Virus record (IMG/VR): IMGVR_UViG_3300026521_000082
Span: 1 to 34,302 of that record
From: a virus
Direction: 5' to 3' (one strand)
DNA length: 34,302 nt
The position numbers were made by a program, and so were the translations under genes. Under the pieces are notes generated by a model. The model did no database searches. It was not told where the DNA came from and saw only the letters and a program-made list of their open reading frames with translations. This document shows, piece after piece, positions 1 to 7,674 of this stretch (position 1 is its first letter; the number at the start of each line of letters is the position of its first letter).

Positions 1-964
1 TTGGTTGAGTTGGTTGAGTTGGTTGTGTTGGTTGTGTTGGTTGAGTTGGTTGTGTTGGTTGAGCCATATTACCCATATTACCCATAGTTGGTGTTGCTGA
101 ATCACCAACTGAACCACCTTGCTCAGCATTTTCATTTTCATTTTCATTATATGGTTTTGTAATTACTTTAGAACCACTTTGAATTAATAAAGTTTCTAGT
201 GGCGATCCAGCTATACATCTTGCTAAACCAGTAGATCTTGAATTTAATAAGTCATTATATGATTTATAATGCCCATCTGAAATAAATTCAGTTAAATCAA
301 TACATTCTTCATTTACTACTCTATCAGCTTCTTCCTGAGTTTCAAATGCTGCACTAGGTGTTTCAATAGTTGTATCATCATAATTAACAAACCCTGCAAC
401 TTTTTTAGTTGTTAAAACAATATTTGCTCCTTCCATCGGATCAAAAAGTTGGATAGGTTTTTTACCAATTTTAATTTGTGCTTCTGTTGGCTCTAATGCT
501 GCTTGAAACTTTTCAAAAAGTTTCACACCATATTTCCAATAAAACACCTTTCCATTATTTTCAGGATTTTCTGGATCATTAACAACTAAGATATTAGAAA
601 TGAATCTAGTAGATCTAGTAATATCCTTTTGCATTTTTTTGGCTTCATCTGTTCCGATATTTCCTAATTCATACCAAATATCCGATGCTGGACATGGTTT
701 TTTAATAGATGTTGGTGAAGCATGAATATACCAACGATATTTATTTGTTGGTTTATGAAACATTCTAATTGAGTGTTCGTAAATTCTCACAATTGGAGGG
801 GTATTCCCACCCTTACCAGGCATTAAACGAATTACTGCTAATCCGTTATCTTCTGAATCTCTTTGTAATTTCCATTCTCTTGCATCATCATATGAATTTG
901 CGTTTCCTCTATCTGTAATTCCTGCTTGTAGTCCTGATTTTAATGAATTCCAATCGTATGCCAT
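1..964 (-). CDS. 32: gp32 single-stranded DNA-binding protein (C-terminus cut by window edge)
   Basis: Replicative single-stranded DNA-binding protein of the T4 gp32 family, which coats ssDNA and organises replication and recombination proteins. I translated it from ATG at 964, preceded by AAGGAAATAA; it begins MAYDWNSLKSGLQAG and stays open to the window edge. The best match to T4 gp32 as I remember it is the core ANILVVKDP-type segment, here NILVVNDPENPENNGKVF, followed by WKYGVKLFEKF, then a GFVNYDDTT segment resembling T4 GFSNYDES. The zinc-binding Cys cluster of T4 gp32 is not evident: in the equivalent region I see one His and one Cys (HASPTSIKKPCPASD) and no CxxC. The C-terminal part becomes a Gln-Pro-Thr repeat (at least six copies of a 9-nt unit) running off the edge, so the acidic tail cannot be seen. 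The AT-rich leader and hairpin upstream may be an autoregulatory site. Confidence 0.9.
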   Translation of the reverse strand, partial: MAYDWNSLKSGLQAGITDRGNANSYDDAREWKLQRDSEDNGLAVIRLMPGKGGNTPPIVRIYEHSIRMFHKPTNKYRWYIHASPTSIKKPCPASDIWYELGNIGTDEAKKMQKDITRSTRFISNILVVNDPENPENNGKVFYWKYGVKLFEKFQAALEPTEAQIKIGKKPIQLFDPMEGANIVLTTKKVAGFVNYDDTTIETPSAAFETQEEADRVVNEECIDLTEFISDGHYKSYNDLLNSRSTGLARCIAGSPLETLLIQSGSKVITKPYNENENENAEQGGSVGDSATPTMGNMGNMAQPTQPTQPTQPTQPTQPTQP

Positions 965-1047
965 ATTTATTTCCTTATTTTCGTTTATTTTTATTTTTTA
1001 CAATTTTAAATATATTTAAATGTATTTACGTTATTTACGTTATTTAC

Positions 1048-1083
1048 GTCTCATAAGAGACACCTCGGTTTTAAAAAGATGTC
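1048..1083 (-). promoter_or_regulatory. Structured leader between gp45 and gp32, possible gp32 translational operator
   Basis: On the minus strand a hairpin GTCTC-TTAT-GAGAC lies at 1061..1048. Just upstream GACATC (1083..1078) can pair with GGTGTC (1064..1059), which overlaps the first stem, so the two helices compete. About 80 nt of A-rich, structure-poor RNA follow up to the gp32 start, including three copies of GTAAATAAC-like units. T4 gene 32 mRNA has a 5' pseudoknot followed by an unstructured A/U tract to which gp32 binds to repress its own translation; the layout here is similar. It could instead be a simple terminator for gene 45, although no U-tract follows the stem. Confidence 0.35.
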
Positions 1084-1091
1084 CTCCCGCT

Positions 1092-1796
1092 TTAGATTAA
1101 TGATTTAGTCACAGCCACAATAATTTTAACTGGTTGCTCTTCTGCAACCCATAATGAAATGAAATTTCCTGTTTCATTATTTTTAATAACTTTAACCTTA
1201 AAATTATATGATGGCAATTTAGAAATATTACTCATTTCTAATTGAATTTTGATTGGTTCGCTAACATTGCTAACATCTAACATATTAGTAGAAGCATTCA
1301 TATAATTCCCTGATGCATCAACATCACAAATAATTGCACTAATATTTGATGCATTAGATTCAAATACTAATGAATTAACTTTAGCTAATGTTGAAATCTT
1401 TTTAAATCTATCAATGTCATCCTTTGATAATTCAAATTCTGCAATAGGTTGTGCACCATCAATTCTATCTAATACCTTACTTGGAATATCAAATAATTCC
1501 ATAGTATCTAAATCTGTAGTTTGATATTTTTGATTAGATCCAGCACTCTTAATATCCACAATACCATTATTAATCTGAATATCAGCATTGCTATAAAAAT
1601 CTAATAAACCTAAGAATTCTGACATATAATATAAACCAAATTCATCAAATTCATTTTCACCCAATGCTTCTAAGTCTACAAATGCAACTAAAGATTTATC
1701 TAACTGCAGAACCGAAGTTAATGGATACCTAATAATAGCGGAATTACCAATCCCACCTAAACTTTTTAAAACTGATCTCGTATTTTCATTTAACAT
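1092..1796 (-). CDS. 45: gp45-like DNA polymerase sliding clamp / late transcription factor
   Basis: Trimeric sliding clamp that tethers gp43 to DNA and, in T4-like phages, also mobilises late transcription. The product is 234 residues, close to T4 gp45 (228). The identification rests on length, on the beta-rich N-terminal pattern (LKSLGGIGNSAIIRYP, then VAFVDLEALGENEFDEFGLY) and on position next to gp32; there is no catalytic motif. ATG at 1796 is preferred over the in-frame GTG at 1802 because AAGGAG lies five bases before the ATG. It is separated from the next upstream gene by a hairpin at 1876..1898 and precedes the gp32 leader, so cotranscription with gp32 is likely. Confidence 0.8.
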   Translation of the reverse strand: MLNENTRSVLKSLGGIGNSAIIRYPLTSVLQLDKSLVAFVDLEALGENEFDEFGLYYMSEFLGLLDFYSNADIQINNGIVDIKSAGSNQKYQTTDLDTMELFDIPSKVLDRIDGAQPIAEFELSKDDIDRFKKISTLAKVNSLVFESNASNISAIICDVDASGNYMNASTNMLDVSNVSEPIKIQLEMSNISKLPSYNFKVKVIKNNETGNFISLWVAEEQPVKIIVAVTKSLI

Positions 1797-1875
1797 TAAC
1801 ACTCCTTATTTTTGTGTTTGTAATTTTATCTTTGAATTTTATCTTTGAATTTTTATTTCTGATTTCTGATTTATT

Positions 1876-1898
1876 ATAATAGGTTTGACACCTATTAT
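1876..1898 (-). terminator. Hairpin downstream of the 86-residue gene
   Basis: Perfect 9-bp inverted repeat ATAATAGGT / ACCTATTAT with a five-base loop, starting nine bases past the stop codon at 1907. No clear U-tract follows in the minus direction, so it may be a weak terminator or an mRNA-stabilising end. Confidence 0.5.
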
Positions 1899-1906
1899 TT
1901 TATAAT

Positions 1907-2167
1907 CTAGTTGATGTGAAGCATCACATCAGTTAGAATAGCTTCCGCTTGTTCTTTTGCAATTCTTTTAGATCCCCATGTATCGATTCCTTTTAATTTT
2001 AAATCATCAGAAAATTTAGTAATATATAATTTTTTGATAGTATCTAAATTAATTTCTTCAGATAAAGATTTAAATGGATTTTCTGCACCCTCTAATAAGT
2101 TTTGTGCATATGACTCAATTGAGTTTCTGTAATCGTTAATTAACGTTGGTGATATAGTTTTAGACAT
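1907..2167 (-). CDS. Small hypothetical protein, 86 residues
   Basis: Not recognised. The sequence begins MSKTISPTLINDYRNS, is predicted mostly helical and charged, and has no cysteine cluster, signal peptide or membrane segment. The ATG is preceded by AAAGGATC. A promoter-like -10 box lies about 30 bases upstream and a 9-bp hairpin directly downstream, so it looks like a single-gene unit. By position next to gp45 a late-transcription or clamp accessory factor could be guessed, but the sequence does not resemble T4 gp33 as I know it. Confidence 0.7.
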   Translation of the reverse strand: MSKTISPTLINDYRNSIESYAQNLLEGAENPFKSLSEEINLDTIKKLYITKFSDDLKLKGIDTWGSKRIAKEQAEAILTDVMLHIN

Positions 2168-2196
2168 TTTTGATCCTTTAATTTTTTATATAATAT

Positions 2197-2227
2197 ATTA
2201 TAGGCTATTTTTAATTAAAATAACCTT
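2197..2227 (-). promoter_or_regulatory. Promoter-like element, -10 TATAAT
   Basis: On the minus strand AAGGTTATTTTAATT is followed by TATAAT (2202..2197), then ATATTATATA. It shares the AAGGT...TATAAT layout of the elements at 2862 and 27470 and lies upstream of the gene starting at 2167. No -35 hexamer is evident. Confidence 0.45.
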
Positions 2228-2245
2228 ACCTTTTAAATAAATATG

Positions 2246-2265
2246 AAATTCTTTACTAAGAATTT
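2246..2265. terminator. Short inverted repeat at the end of the 191-residue gene
   Basis: Perfect 8-bp repeat AAATTCTT / AAGAATTT with a four-base loop, overlapping the stop codon of the gene ending at 2256. A T-run follows on the plus strand and an A-rich run precedes it on the minus strand, so it could act in either direction; evidence is weak. Confidence 0.35.
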
Positions 2266-2831
2266 TTTTCATTTAATTTTGTTAATGAAATTTCTTTCAT
2301 ATCTTTTATTTCTTTCATTAGGTCTCTAATTGTGTATTTTTTAGAAATCAAAGCATTTCTAATATCTTGCAAAGAAATATTTTTTTCTATTTCTTCTATT
2401 TCTTTTACAATTCTATTTTTGTAATCAGCAAAACCAATGTTATTAACTTCTTCGATAACTTGTTCTGGTGTTTTTACTTGGACAATTTTATAATCTTTAT
2501 TATTATCATCGAGGTCTGTCATAATAAATCTATCAATTAAAGAATATAATTTATCATCCATTTTAATATTAGGATATCTATTAATCACTTTTGCTAATCC
2601 AAGCATTCTATAACCAATCGCCTGCATTAATTGAATATCTTCTAAATTATAATGTAAATTAAATGATCTAATATCAGTGCCTATATTAGATGGATTAACA
2701 TTTGATTCTAATGAACACCAAAGTTTCCAATTATGTACTGGAGAGTTTTCCCATCTACCATCACTAAATTGACCTTTATATTCTAAATCCCAAAGTGCTT
2801 TTTGAATTTCATTTCTAAAATTAATAACCAT
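2256..2831 (-). CDS. Hypothetical protein, 191 residues
   Basis: Not recognised. The N-terminal half is rich in tryptophan (ALWDLEYKGQFSDGRWEN, then HNWKLW) and looks globular. The C-terminal half is Lys/Glu/Ile-rich and probably helical or coiled coil. No membrane segment or metal-binding motif is visible. The ATG is preceded by AAAGGATT; a promoter-like element with TATAAT at 2867..2862 lies just upstream, and the gene ends in a short hairpin. Confidence 0.75.
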   Translation of the reverse strand: MVINFRNEIQKALWDLEYKGQFSDGRWENSPVHNWKLWCSLESNVNPSNIGTDIRSFNLHYNLEDIQLMQAIGYRMLGLAKVINRYPNIKMDDKLYSLIDRFIMTDLDDNNKDYKIVQVKTPEQVIEEVNNIGFADYKNRIVKEIEEIEKNISLQDIRNALISKKYTIRDLMKEIKDMKEISLTKLNEKNS

Positions 2832-2861
2832 TCTAAATCCTTTAATCTTTTTATATAATAT

Positions 2862-2892
2862 ATTATAAGATTATTTAGATAACATACATCTT
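2862..2892 (-). promoter_or_regulatory. Promoter-like element, -10 TATAAT
   Basis: Minus strand reads AAGATGTATGTTATC, a short A/T spacer, then TATAAT (2867..2862) and ATATTATATA. It is nearly identical in its upstream box to the element before gp41 (27470). It drives the gene starting at 2831. Confidence 0.5.
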
Positions 2893-2913
2893 AAGAAAAC
2901 ATATATTGTAAGT

Positions 2914-3162
2914 TTATTCGGTGATTTCTATAAATTCTGGCATTTTTAACATTGATTTAAATTGAACATCGTATGTTACTGTGTTGAATGGTTTTATATC
3001 TTTTCCATTAAATCTATATAATAACCCACCATTAGGATTTTCTTCTAAAACCGGGGTGCCATTAATAATTATCACCTCATTATTAAATTTATTTGTAAAT
3101 GTATATTCACCAGTTGTTTTATCTATTCCACCATAAATAGGTTTTATATTTAGTTTTTTCAA
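2914..3162 (-). CDS. Hypothetical protein, 82 residues, TTG start
   Basis: Not recognised. It begins MKKLNIKPIYGGIDKTTGEY and appears beta-rich, with alternating hydrophobic and polar residues and no motif I can name. The start is TTG at 3162, overlapping the TGA of the 44-residue gene upstream (TTGA), which implies translational coupling; an AAGGAAGAG ribosome binding site sits within the upstream gene's last codons. Confidence 0.65.
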   Translation of the reverse strand: MKKLNIKPIYGGIDKTTGEYTFTNKFNNEVIIINGTPVLEENPNGGLLYRFNGKDIKPFNTVTYDVQFKSMLKMPEFIEITE

Positions 3163-3293
3163 TGCTCTTCCTTTATGTATTTTATATATTTCAATAATAG
3201 ATTTAATGATGTTGCTAATACTATAAATATAAAAAATATTAATCCTATATTAATTATATCACCATTTAAATTTGTAAACATTTCTTTATACAT
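3159..3293 (-). CDS. 44-residue single-pass membrane microprotein
   Basis: A short gene: ATG at 3293 preceded by a strong purine-rich site (AGGGGGGTGAT). The product has a polar N-terminus (MYKEMFTNLNGD), one hydrophobic stretch of about 20 residues (IINIGLIFFIFIVLATSLN) and a Lys-rich end (KYIKYIKEEH). The pattern fits a small inner-membrane protein with the Lys-rich end in the cytoplasm. It is coupled by a TTGA overlap to the downstream gene. The function is unknown; an early host-takeover or lysis-timing peptide is possible. Confidence 0.6.
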   Translation of the reverse strand: MYKEMFTNLNGDIINIGLIFFIFIVLATSLNLLLKYIKYIKEEH

Positions 3294-3331
3294 ATCACCC
3301 CCCTTAGTTATTTTTTATGTTAATTTTTATG

Positions 3332-5017
3332 TTAATTTATACTAATCTCTTTTTCTTTAATAGGGAATCCAGCTTCAAAATAAAACTCTATTCTCTCATC
3401 TGAATGTTTTAACATATAATTTTTATTTTGAATTTTTCCAGTTTTGGTTTTTTTACTAAAATCATCAATAAAATCAAATAATCTCATTTTTTCTTTTGAA
3501 ATGTGTAAACGAAGACCACGCCCAATAGTTTGCATTACTCTCACATAAGATTTGGTTGAAGCACACAATAAAATATTATGGAGATTTTTTACATTAACAC
3601 CAGTACTGAGAGTTTGGAATGTTGCTATTAAAATAGCATCTGTATTCTCTTCTAATAATGCTCTAATACTGTTTCTTTTTTCTCCGTCAATTTCACCTTT
3701 AATTATGTAAATATGATATTTGCTTAAATTATCAAATTTGTCATTAATTTCATCTTCTGAGTAATATTTTAATAGTGTTTTTTTATCCTTTAATGATAAT
3801 GGAACCAATGTAAATATTTTCTCTGGGTTTTCATCTTTCATCTTTTTAACACGCATTGGAGTTATTTTTTCCAATACAAAAACATTAGATATATTAAATT
3901 TTTCTTGTAAGACTAATTTTAATAAAAAATCACCATGACTGATAGTATTATATAGCATCAAGGTGTTGCCATATTTTTCAGAAACTTGAATGCCTATTTT
4001 TGCCATAAAAAGATTGCGTTGATGGTGCTCCTCTAAGTATTTTAATTCTTGAGGGTATTTCATTTTTTTAACGATCTTTTTTTCTTCTTCAGGGTAATTT
4101 AAATACCACATTAATACTTCTACTGGTGTTGCTAAACCTCTTTCAATTAAACCTTGTGCATTGACTATATTTTCTGATTTACCTAATGTTGCTGTTAATT
4201 GAAATCTATGTTCGTACTCTTTAGGTAAAGTCCCCGTTAAACCAATTTTGTATTTACAATTTTCTGATATTTCTATTAATTTAGTTAAACTTTCTCCAGC
4301 AGCTAAATGTGCTTCATCTATTAATACATAATCTAATTGTTTAAATTCTTGAGGATTCATTAATATGGCAGATTGCCATGTAGTAACAGTTATTGGTTTA
4401 TTTAAATTTTTCTCTTTCCCTGCATATATAATATGAACAATGTTATCAATAAATTCCTGTGGATCATTTTCATTTTTTGCATAATCTATAAAATCCGATC
4501 TCATTTGTTCGACTAACCCAACATTAGGTACTATAAGCATACCTTTAAGATTTTTTTGTTCAAACCAGCGCATAATCATATAAATAATTAAAGATTTGCC
4601 AGATCCTGTTGCACTTAGCAATATTTTTCTTCCTTGAGTGATTGCTATATAAAACGCTTTAATTTGGTAATCATATGGTTTAAATGAGAGGTTGAGTGAT
4701 TTAATGAATGGTTTTAAATCTCGAATGTCTACTTTTGGGATTTCTGATAATGGGGTGTATGGTTTACTAACTTCAAATTTGTCCAATACAGATTCTACTA
4801 AACCTTTTGGTATTCTCATATTCATTTCTGGGTTAATATCATAAAAATGTTTTTTTCCATCCCAAAAACCGGCTCTGTATGAAGGGGTAAATTGATAATT
4901 ATCTACAAAACAGCTTAATATATCTATAAGTTGTAGTCTTTTTTGAAGTGCTGATTCTGGTGTTTCATCACTAAAATCTATCACACTATGACTTTCATTT
5001 AAATCGTATATAAACAT
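3332..5017 (-). CDS. uvsW: UvsW-like DNA/RNA helicase
   Basis: Superfamily 2 helicase of the T4 UvsW type, which unwinds R-loops and branched DNA and switches replication from origin-dependent to recombination-dependent mode. Length is 561 residues (T4 UvsW 587). Visible motifs in order: an N-terminal segment FTPSYRAGFWDGKKHFYD typical of the UvsW accessory domain (about residue 43), Walker A ATGSGKS (about 136), DEAH within VLIDEAHLAAG (about 233), GLTGTLP (about 259), and motif VI QTIGRGLRLH (about 497). The ATG is preceded by GAAAGGTAG and a run of 10-nt repeats in the leader. All catalytic motifs are intact. Confidence 0.93.
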   Translation of the reverse strand: MFIYDLNESHSVIDFSDETPESALQKRLQLIDILSCFVDNYQFTPSYRAGFWDGKKHFYDINPEMNMRIPKGLVESVLDKFEVSKPYTPLSEIPKVDIRDLKPFIKSLNLSFKPYDYQIKAFYIAITQGRKILLSATGSGKSLIIYMIMRWFEQKNLKGMLIVPNVGLVEQMRSDFIDYAKNENDPQEFIDNIVHIIYAGKEKNLNKPITVTTWQSAILMNPQEFKQLDYVLIDEAHLAAGESLTKLIEISENCKYKIGLTGTLPKEYEHRFQLTATLGKSENIVNAQGLIERGLATPVEVLMWYLNYPEEEKKIVKKMKYPQELKYLEEHHQRNLFMAKIGIQVSEKYGNTLMLYNTISHGDFLLKLVLQEKFNISNVFVLEKITPMRVKKMKDENPEKIFTLVPLSLKDKKTLLKYYSEDEINDKFDNLSKYHIYIIKGEIDGEKRNSIRALLEENTDAILIATFQTLSTGVNVKNLHNILLCASTKSYVRVMQTIGRGLRLHISKEKMRLFDFIDDFSKKTKTGKIQNKNYMLKHSDERIEFYFEAGFPIKEKEISIN

Positions 5018-5027
5018 AATCTACCTT

Positions 5028-5062
5028 TCGTATATTTTCGTATATTTTCGTATATTTTCGTA
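5028..5062. repeat. 10-nt tandem repeat in the uvsW leader
   Basis: The unit TTCGTATATT is present about three and a half times directly upstream of the uvsW ribosome binding site. Confidence 0.8.
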
Positions 5063-5063
5063 T

Positions 5064-5273
5064 TTATTTATTTAAACCAATATTATCGATTTTTTTAGGA
5101 TCGTATAATGGATCTGTATTATTATATTTCAAATTTATAAGAGCTTGTCTTATAGTAGAAATATTTGTTTTATTTTTTAGTGGTGATTGTGGATCTATAT
5201 ATGTTCTTGGATGACCATAGGCATTACTCGAAGGAGCTTTACCATTATTGAAGTCATCTAATGAACTAGACAT
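5064..5273 (-). CDS. Hypothetical protein, about 69 residues
   Basis: Not recognised. I choose ATG at 5273 (protein MSSSLDDFNNGKAPSSNAYG) rather than the in-frame TTG at 5288, because the ATG overlaps the end of the upstream gene (AATGTCTAG), the usual coupling seen here. The N-terminal half is Ser/Pro/Asn-rich and probably disordered. It likely forms a unit with the genes at 5266 and 5747. Confidence 0.55.
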   Translation of the reverse strand: MSSSLDDFNNGKAPSSNAYGHPRTYIDPQSPLKNKTNISTIRQALINLKYNNTDPLYDPKKIDNIGLNK

Positions 5274-5682
5274 TAGGTATTTTTCCAAATTTCTTTTCGT
5301 ATTCAGATTTTTTAACTACCATTATATCTTCAGAATCTCTACCAAAACTTGATTTTGCTTTTGATGCATTAGAAAAGCGTTTCTTTCCTTGAAATCCAGT
5401 ACCAGTTCTAAATATTCCAGTAGGATCAGTAATATCATAAGCTACGAGATAATCATCTTCATCCTCAACCTTTTCAACCTTTTCAACCTCATCAACCTTT
5501 TCTTCTTGCACTGTAGCAGTAGCATCTTTAAGAATACCTTTTCCGGCAAATTTACCTTTACTAAGAAACCCACTATCAATGATATTCTTTTTTGATGTAA
5601 CATTAGGTATTACACCCAAGTCATCATATGAACCATCAGATTCTGTTTGTTTTACGATATTTTCTACTATTTTTTTTAACAT
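5266..5682 (-). CDS. Hypothetical acidic protein with a leader-like N-terminus, 138 residues
   Basis: Not recognised. The N-terminus MLKKIVENIVKQTES resembles that of the next gene upstream (MLREIVEQVVGDSN). A central Glu/Val/Lys-rich stretch (about residues 59-75, a repeated KVE unit) is low-complexity, and the C-terminus is basic (RFSNASKAKSSFGRDSED). The shared N-termini followed by unrelated bodies recall the cleaved leaders of T4 internal head proteins, but this is only an analogy. The start is ATG at 5682 behind GGTAGGGTC. Confidence 0.65.
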   Translation of the reverse strand: MLKKIVENIVKQTESDGSYDDLGVIPNVTSKKNIIDSGFLSKGKFAGKGILKDATATVQEEKVDEVEKVEKVEDEDDYLVAYDITDPTGIFRTGTGFQGKKRFSNASKAKSSFGRDSEDIMVVKKSEYEKKFGKIPNV

Positions 5683-5693
5683 GACCCTACCTA

Positions 5694-5746
5694 TTTTATT
5701 ATAATCTATTTATAATCTATTTATAATCTATTTATAATCTATTTAA
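5694..5746. repeat. 11-nt tandem repeat between two leader-sharing genes
   Basis: About four copies of ATAATCTATTT lie between the stop of the 92-residue gene and the start of the 138-residue gene. No promoter box stands out within it. Confidence 0.8.
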
Positions 5747-6025
5747 TTATTTTTCGATTTCAAAATTTAAGATATCTGCAATATTAAATTGAACATCATC
5801 ATCGAATTGGTCCATACCATATATGTAAGCATCGCTACCATCTATTTCTATAGATTCAACATCTAAAGAAATCATAACACCTTTATCACCAACTACCATA
5901 CACTGACCTAATTCATCAGCATTTTTCTTAAGTTCTTTAATATACTTTTCAACATCTTTTGGTAATTTTCCTTCATTCACATCATTTGAATCACCAACTA
6001 CTTGTTCTACTATTTCTCTTAACAT
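5747..6025 (-). CDS. Hypothetical acidic protein, 92 residues
   Basis: Not recognised. N-terminus MLREIVEQVVGDSN matches in pattern the start of the downstream gene. The rest is acidic, with a predicted helix (VEKYIKELKKNADELGQ) followed by beta strands and an Asp-rich end (GMDQFDDDVQF). ATG at 6025 follows AAGGAGAAT, a strong ribosome binding site. It starts nine bases after the upstream gene ends, so the two are cotranscribed. Confidence 0.7.
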   Translation of the reverse strand: MLREIVEQVVGDSNDVNEGKLPKDVEKYIKELKKNADELGQCMVVGDKGVMISLDVESIEIDGSDAYIYGMDQFDDDVQFNIADILNFEIEK

Positions 6026-6034
6026 ATATTCTCC

Positions 6035-6427
6035 TTATGTAAATATTCCTGCTTGGAATTTTTTCCACTCAATCATGTTTTTTAAAGTCCATCCCATAGC
6101 ATCTAAACCTTTAAGAATCATTTCAACTTGATGAAGCATATCATCAATTTCTGCTAATTTCTTTCTGATATCTATATATTCCAGATCTTTTTCTATAAAT
6201 GATTTTATTTCATTATTATTTAATGTGATTTGAAATTCATTTTTATAATATAAGTATCTCTCGGTCCATTTTGTATCTAGTTCAAAACTATATTTGGTAT
6301 GTTTTTTTCTTATATGATAATATATGTCCTGATAAAAACCTATCATATATGGTAATTTTTGTAATCTATTATCAATATCAGATTGTTCAAAATTAATAAA
6401 ATCCTGATATTTTTTCATTAATTCCAT
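6035..6427 (-). CDS. Hypothetical helical protein, 130 residues
   Basis: Not recognised. It is predicted largely helical, with aromatic-rich early segments (MIGFYQDIYYHIRKKH) and a later coiled-coil-like stretch (RKKLAEIDDMLHQVEMILKG). It contains no cysteine cluster or membrane segment. It lies nine bases after the 81-residue gene and just before the 92-residue gene, in one apparent transcription unit from the promoter at 6714. Confidence 0.7.
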   Translation of the reverse strand: MELMKKYQDFINFEQSDIDNRLQKLPYMIGFYQDIYYHIRKKHTKYSFELDTKWTERYLYYKNEFQITLNNNEIKSFIEKDLEYIDIRKKLAEIDDMLHQVEMILKGLDAMGWTLKNMIEWKKFQAGIFT

Positions 6428-6436
6428 TTTAATCCT

Positions 6437-6682
6437 TTATTGATTCATAGTTAATAATTTAGCTTGTTTAAGTATGCATACCTTTGCTGATAAACTATAA
6501 CTATCTCTTGCCAATCTTAATAATTCGTTACTTTTATCACTAATTGGTGTTAAATCCCAAGTTCTTAATGGTGAATCTAAACTTATATTTTTTACTATTT
6601 CTAATTCAAAGTCTGTGACAAATTGACTATAATATTCTTGGTGAGTACATTTTTCGCTAAGATATTCACTTCTAGTATACAT
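6437..6682 (-). CDS. Hypothetical protein, 81 residues
   Basis: Not recognised. It begins MYTRSEYLSEKCTHQEYY and is mixed in composition, with a helical C-terminal half. The promoter-like box at 6719..6714 is about 32 bases upstream, so this is the first gene of a run down to the uvsW region. Confidence 0.65.
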   Translation of the reverse strand: MYTRSEYLSEKCTHQEYYSQFVTDFELEIVKNISLDSPLRTWDLTPISDKSNELLRLARDSYSLSAKVCILKQAKLLTMNQ

Positions 6683-6713
6683 TTTAAAACCTTCAAATCA
6701 TATTTATTAATAT

Positions 6714-6743
6714 ATTATATAGTAATTATGTTTACATAAGACT
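6714..6743 (-). promoter_or_regulatory. Promoter-like element, -10 TATAAT
   Basis: On the minus strand CTTATGTAAACATAATTAC is followed by TATAAT (6719..6714). It shares ATGTAA-n12-TATAAT exactly with the element upstream of the amidotransferase gene (17312). Confidence 0.5.
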
Positions 6744-6755
6744 TAATTTATTAGA

Positions 6756-7088
6756 TTAATCATCATAATATTCATCTTCTAATTCATCATAACATTCTTC
6801 GCAAACGAAATCAAAGTCGCTAATTAAGTTAGAATCTTTTGCATTATCAAATAACATCATTTCTTCTAGTGATATATTTTTTTTATTAAATTTAGCAACA
6901 ATTTCCCTATTTGTTATATTATTAATATTCACCTTAATATAATCTTCAATTATTTTAATTTCTTTAAAACATCTATCACAATTACAGATATTAAAACCAT
7001 AAATTCCATTTTCAGTAGAGCATGTGTATTCGCTTCCAGATAATTTCTGTCTTAATTCCATTATTTCTTTACTATATAAATTAATCAT
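6756..7088 (-). CDS. Small probable zinc-binding protein, 110 residues
   Basis: Function not recognised. Two paired-cysteine knuckles are visible: CNCDRC (about residues 34-39) and CEEC (about 97-100), which together could hold one zinc ion. The tail is very acidic (YDELEDEYYDD). Such zinc ribbons are common in phage-encoded modulators of host transcription or translation, but nothing here fixes the partner. ATG at 7088 follows AAGGAATAAA, eight bases after the upstream gene's stop. Confidence 0.65.
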   Translation of the reverse strand: MINLYSKEIMELRQKLSGSEYTCSTENGIYGFNICNCDRCFKEIKIIEDYIKVNINNITNREIVAKFNKKNISLEEMMLFDNAKDSNLISDFDFVCEECYDELEDEYYDD

Positions 7089-7096
7089 TTTATTCC

Positions 7097-7633
7097 TTAT
7101 TTAAATACATCAATTACTATTCTTGTATTGCTATCATATATATAATCTTCTAATAAATCTTTTAATAAATTAATATTTTCTAATTTATATGAATCATTAA
7201 ATGAGCGACTATTATAATATTTATCAATAAATAGTTTAAATTCTTTCTTCTTTTTGATTCCAATTTTTCTCATTATAAAGTGAACAGCATTTTTATAATT
7301 TTTATTTGCTAGCTCTCTATTAGTTTTATCATATGTTCTAGTTTCTAACACATAACCAATAACATCACCTTTATCACCATCACCATATACCTCTCTTAAA
7401 CATTTTTCACCACTATATCCAACTTTATGACTCATTTTAAATTTTTCAAAATCTTTTCTGGTATTGTTATATCTTTCGTTTAATATTTTATTTGGTTTAT
7501 ATATTCCATTTTCAAAATCATAATATTTATATGTGTATATATTATCACCTTGTTTTAAAAATGATGATGCTATTGATGTAAAGTTATCAATTTTTTTAAA
7601 TATAATATTCAATTCATCTTTAGTTATTTTCAT
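7097..7633 (-). CDS. Hypothetical protein, 178 residues
   Basis: Not recognised. It is Lys-, Asn- and Tyr-rich; a Gly-containing central stretch (HKVGYSGEKCLREVYGDGDK) is the most distinctive part and may be a loop of a globular domain. No membrane helix or metal site is seen. ATG at 7633 follows AAAGGAAAT. It sits between gp43 and the zinc-knuckle gene with short spacers. Confidence 0.65.
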   Translation of the reverse strand: MKITKDELNIIFKKIDNFTSIASSFLKQGDNIYTYKYYDFENGIYKPNKILNERYNNTRKDFEKFKMSHKVGYSGEKCLREVYGDGDKGDVIGYVLETRTYDKTNRELANKNYKNAVHFIMRKIGIKKKKEFKLFIDKYYNSRSFNDSYKLENINLLKDLLEDYIYDSNTRIVIDVFK

Positions 7634-7674
7634 TTAATATTTCCTTTAATATTTCAAATTATAGATGAACAATT

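Noticed and set aside
1907-2167. Late transcription coactivator gp33
   Set aside because: Size and position would allow it but I see no sequence resemblance to T4 gp33.
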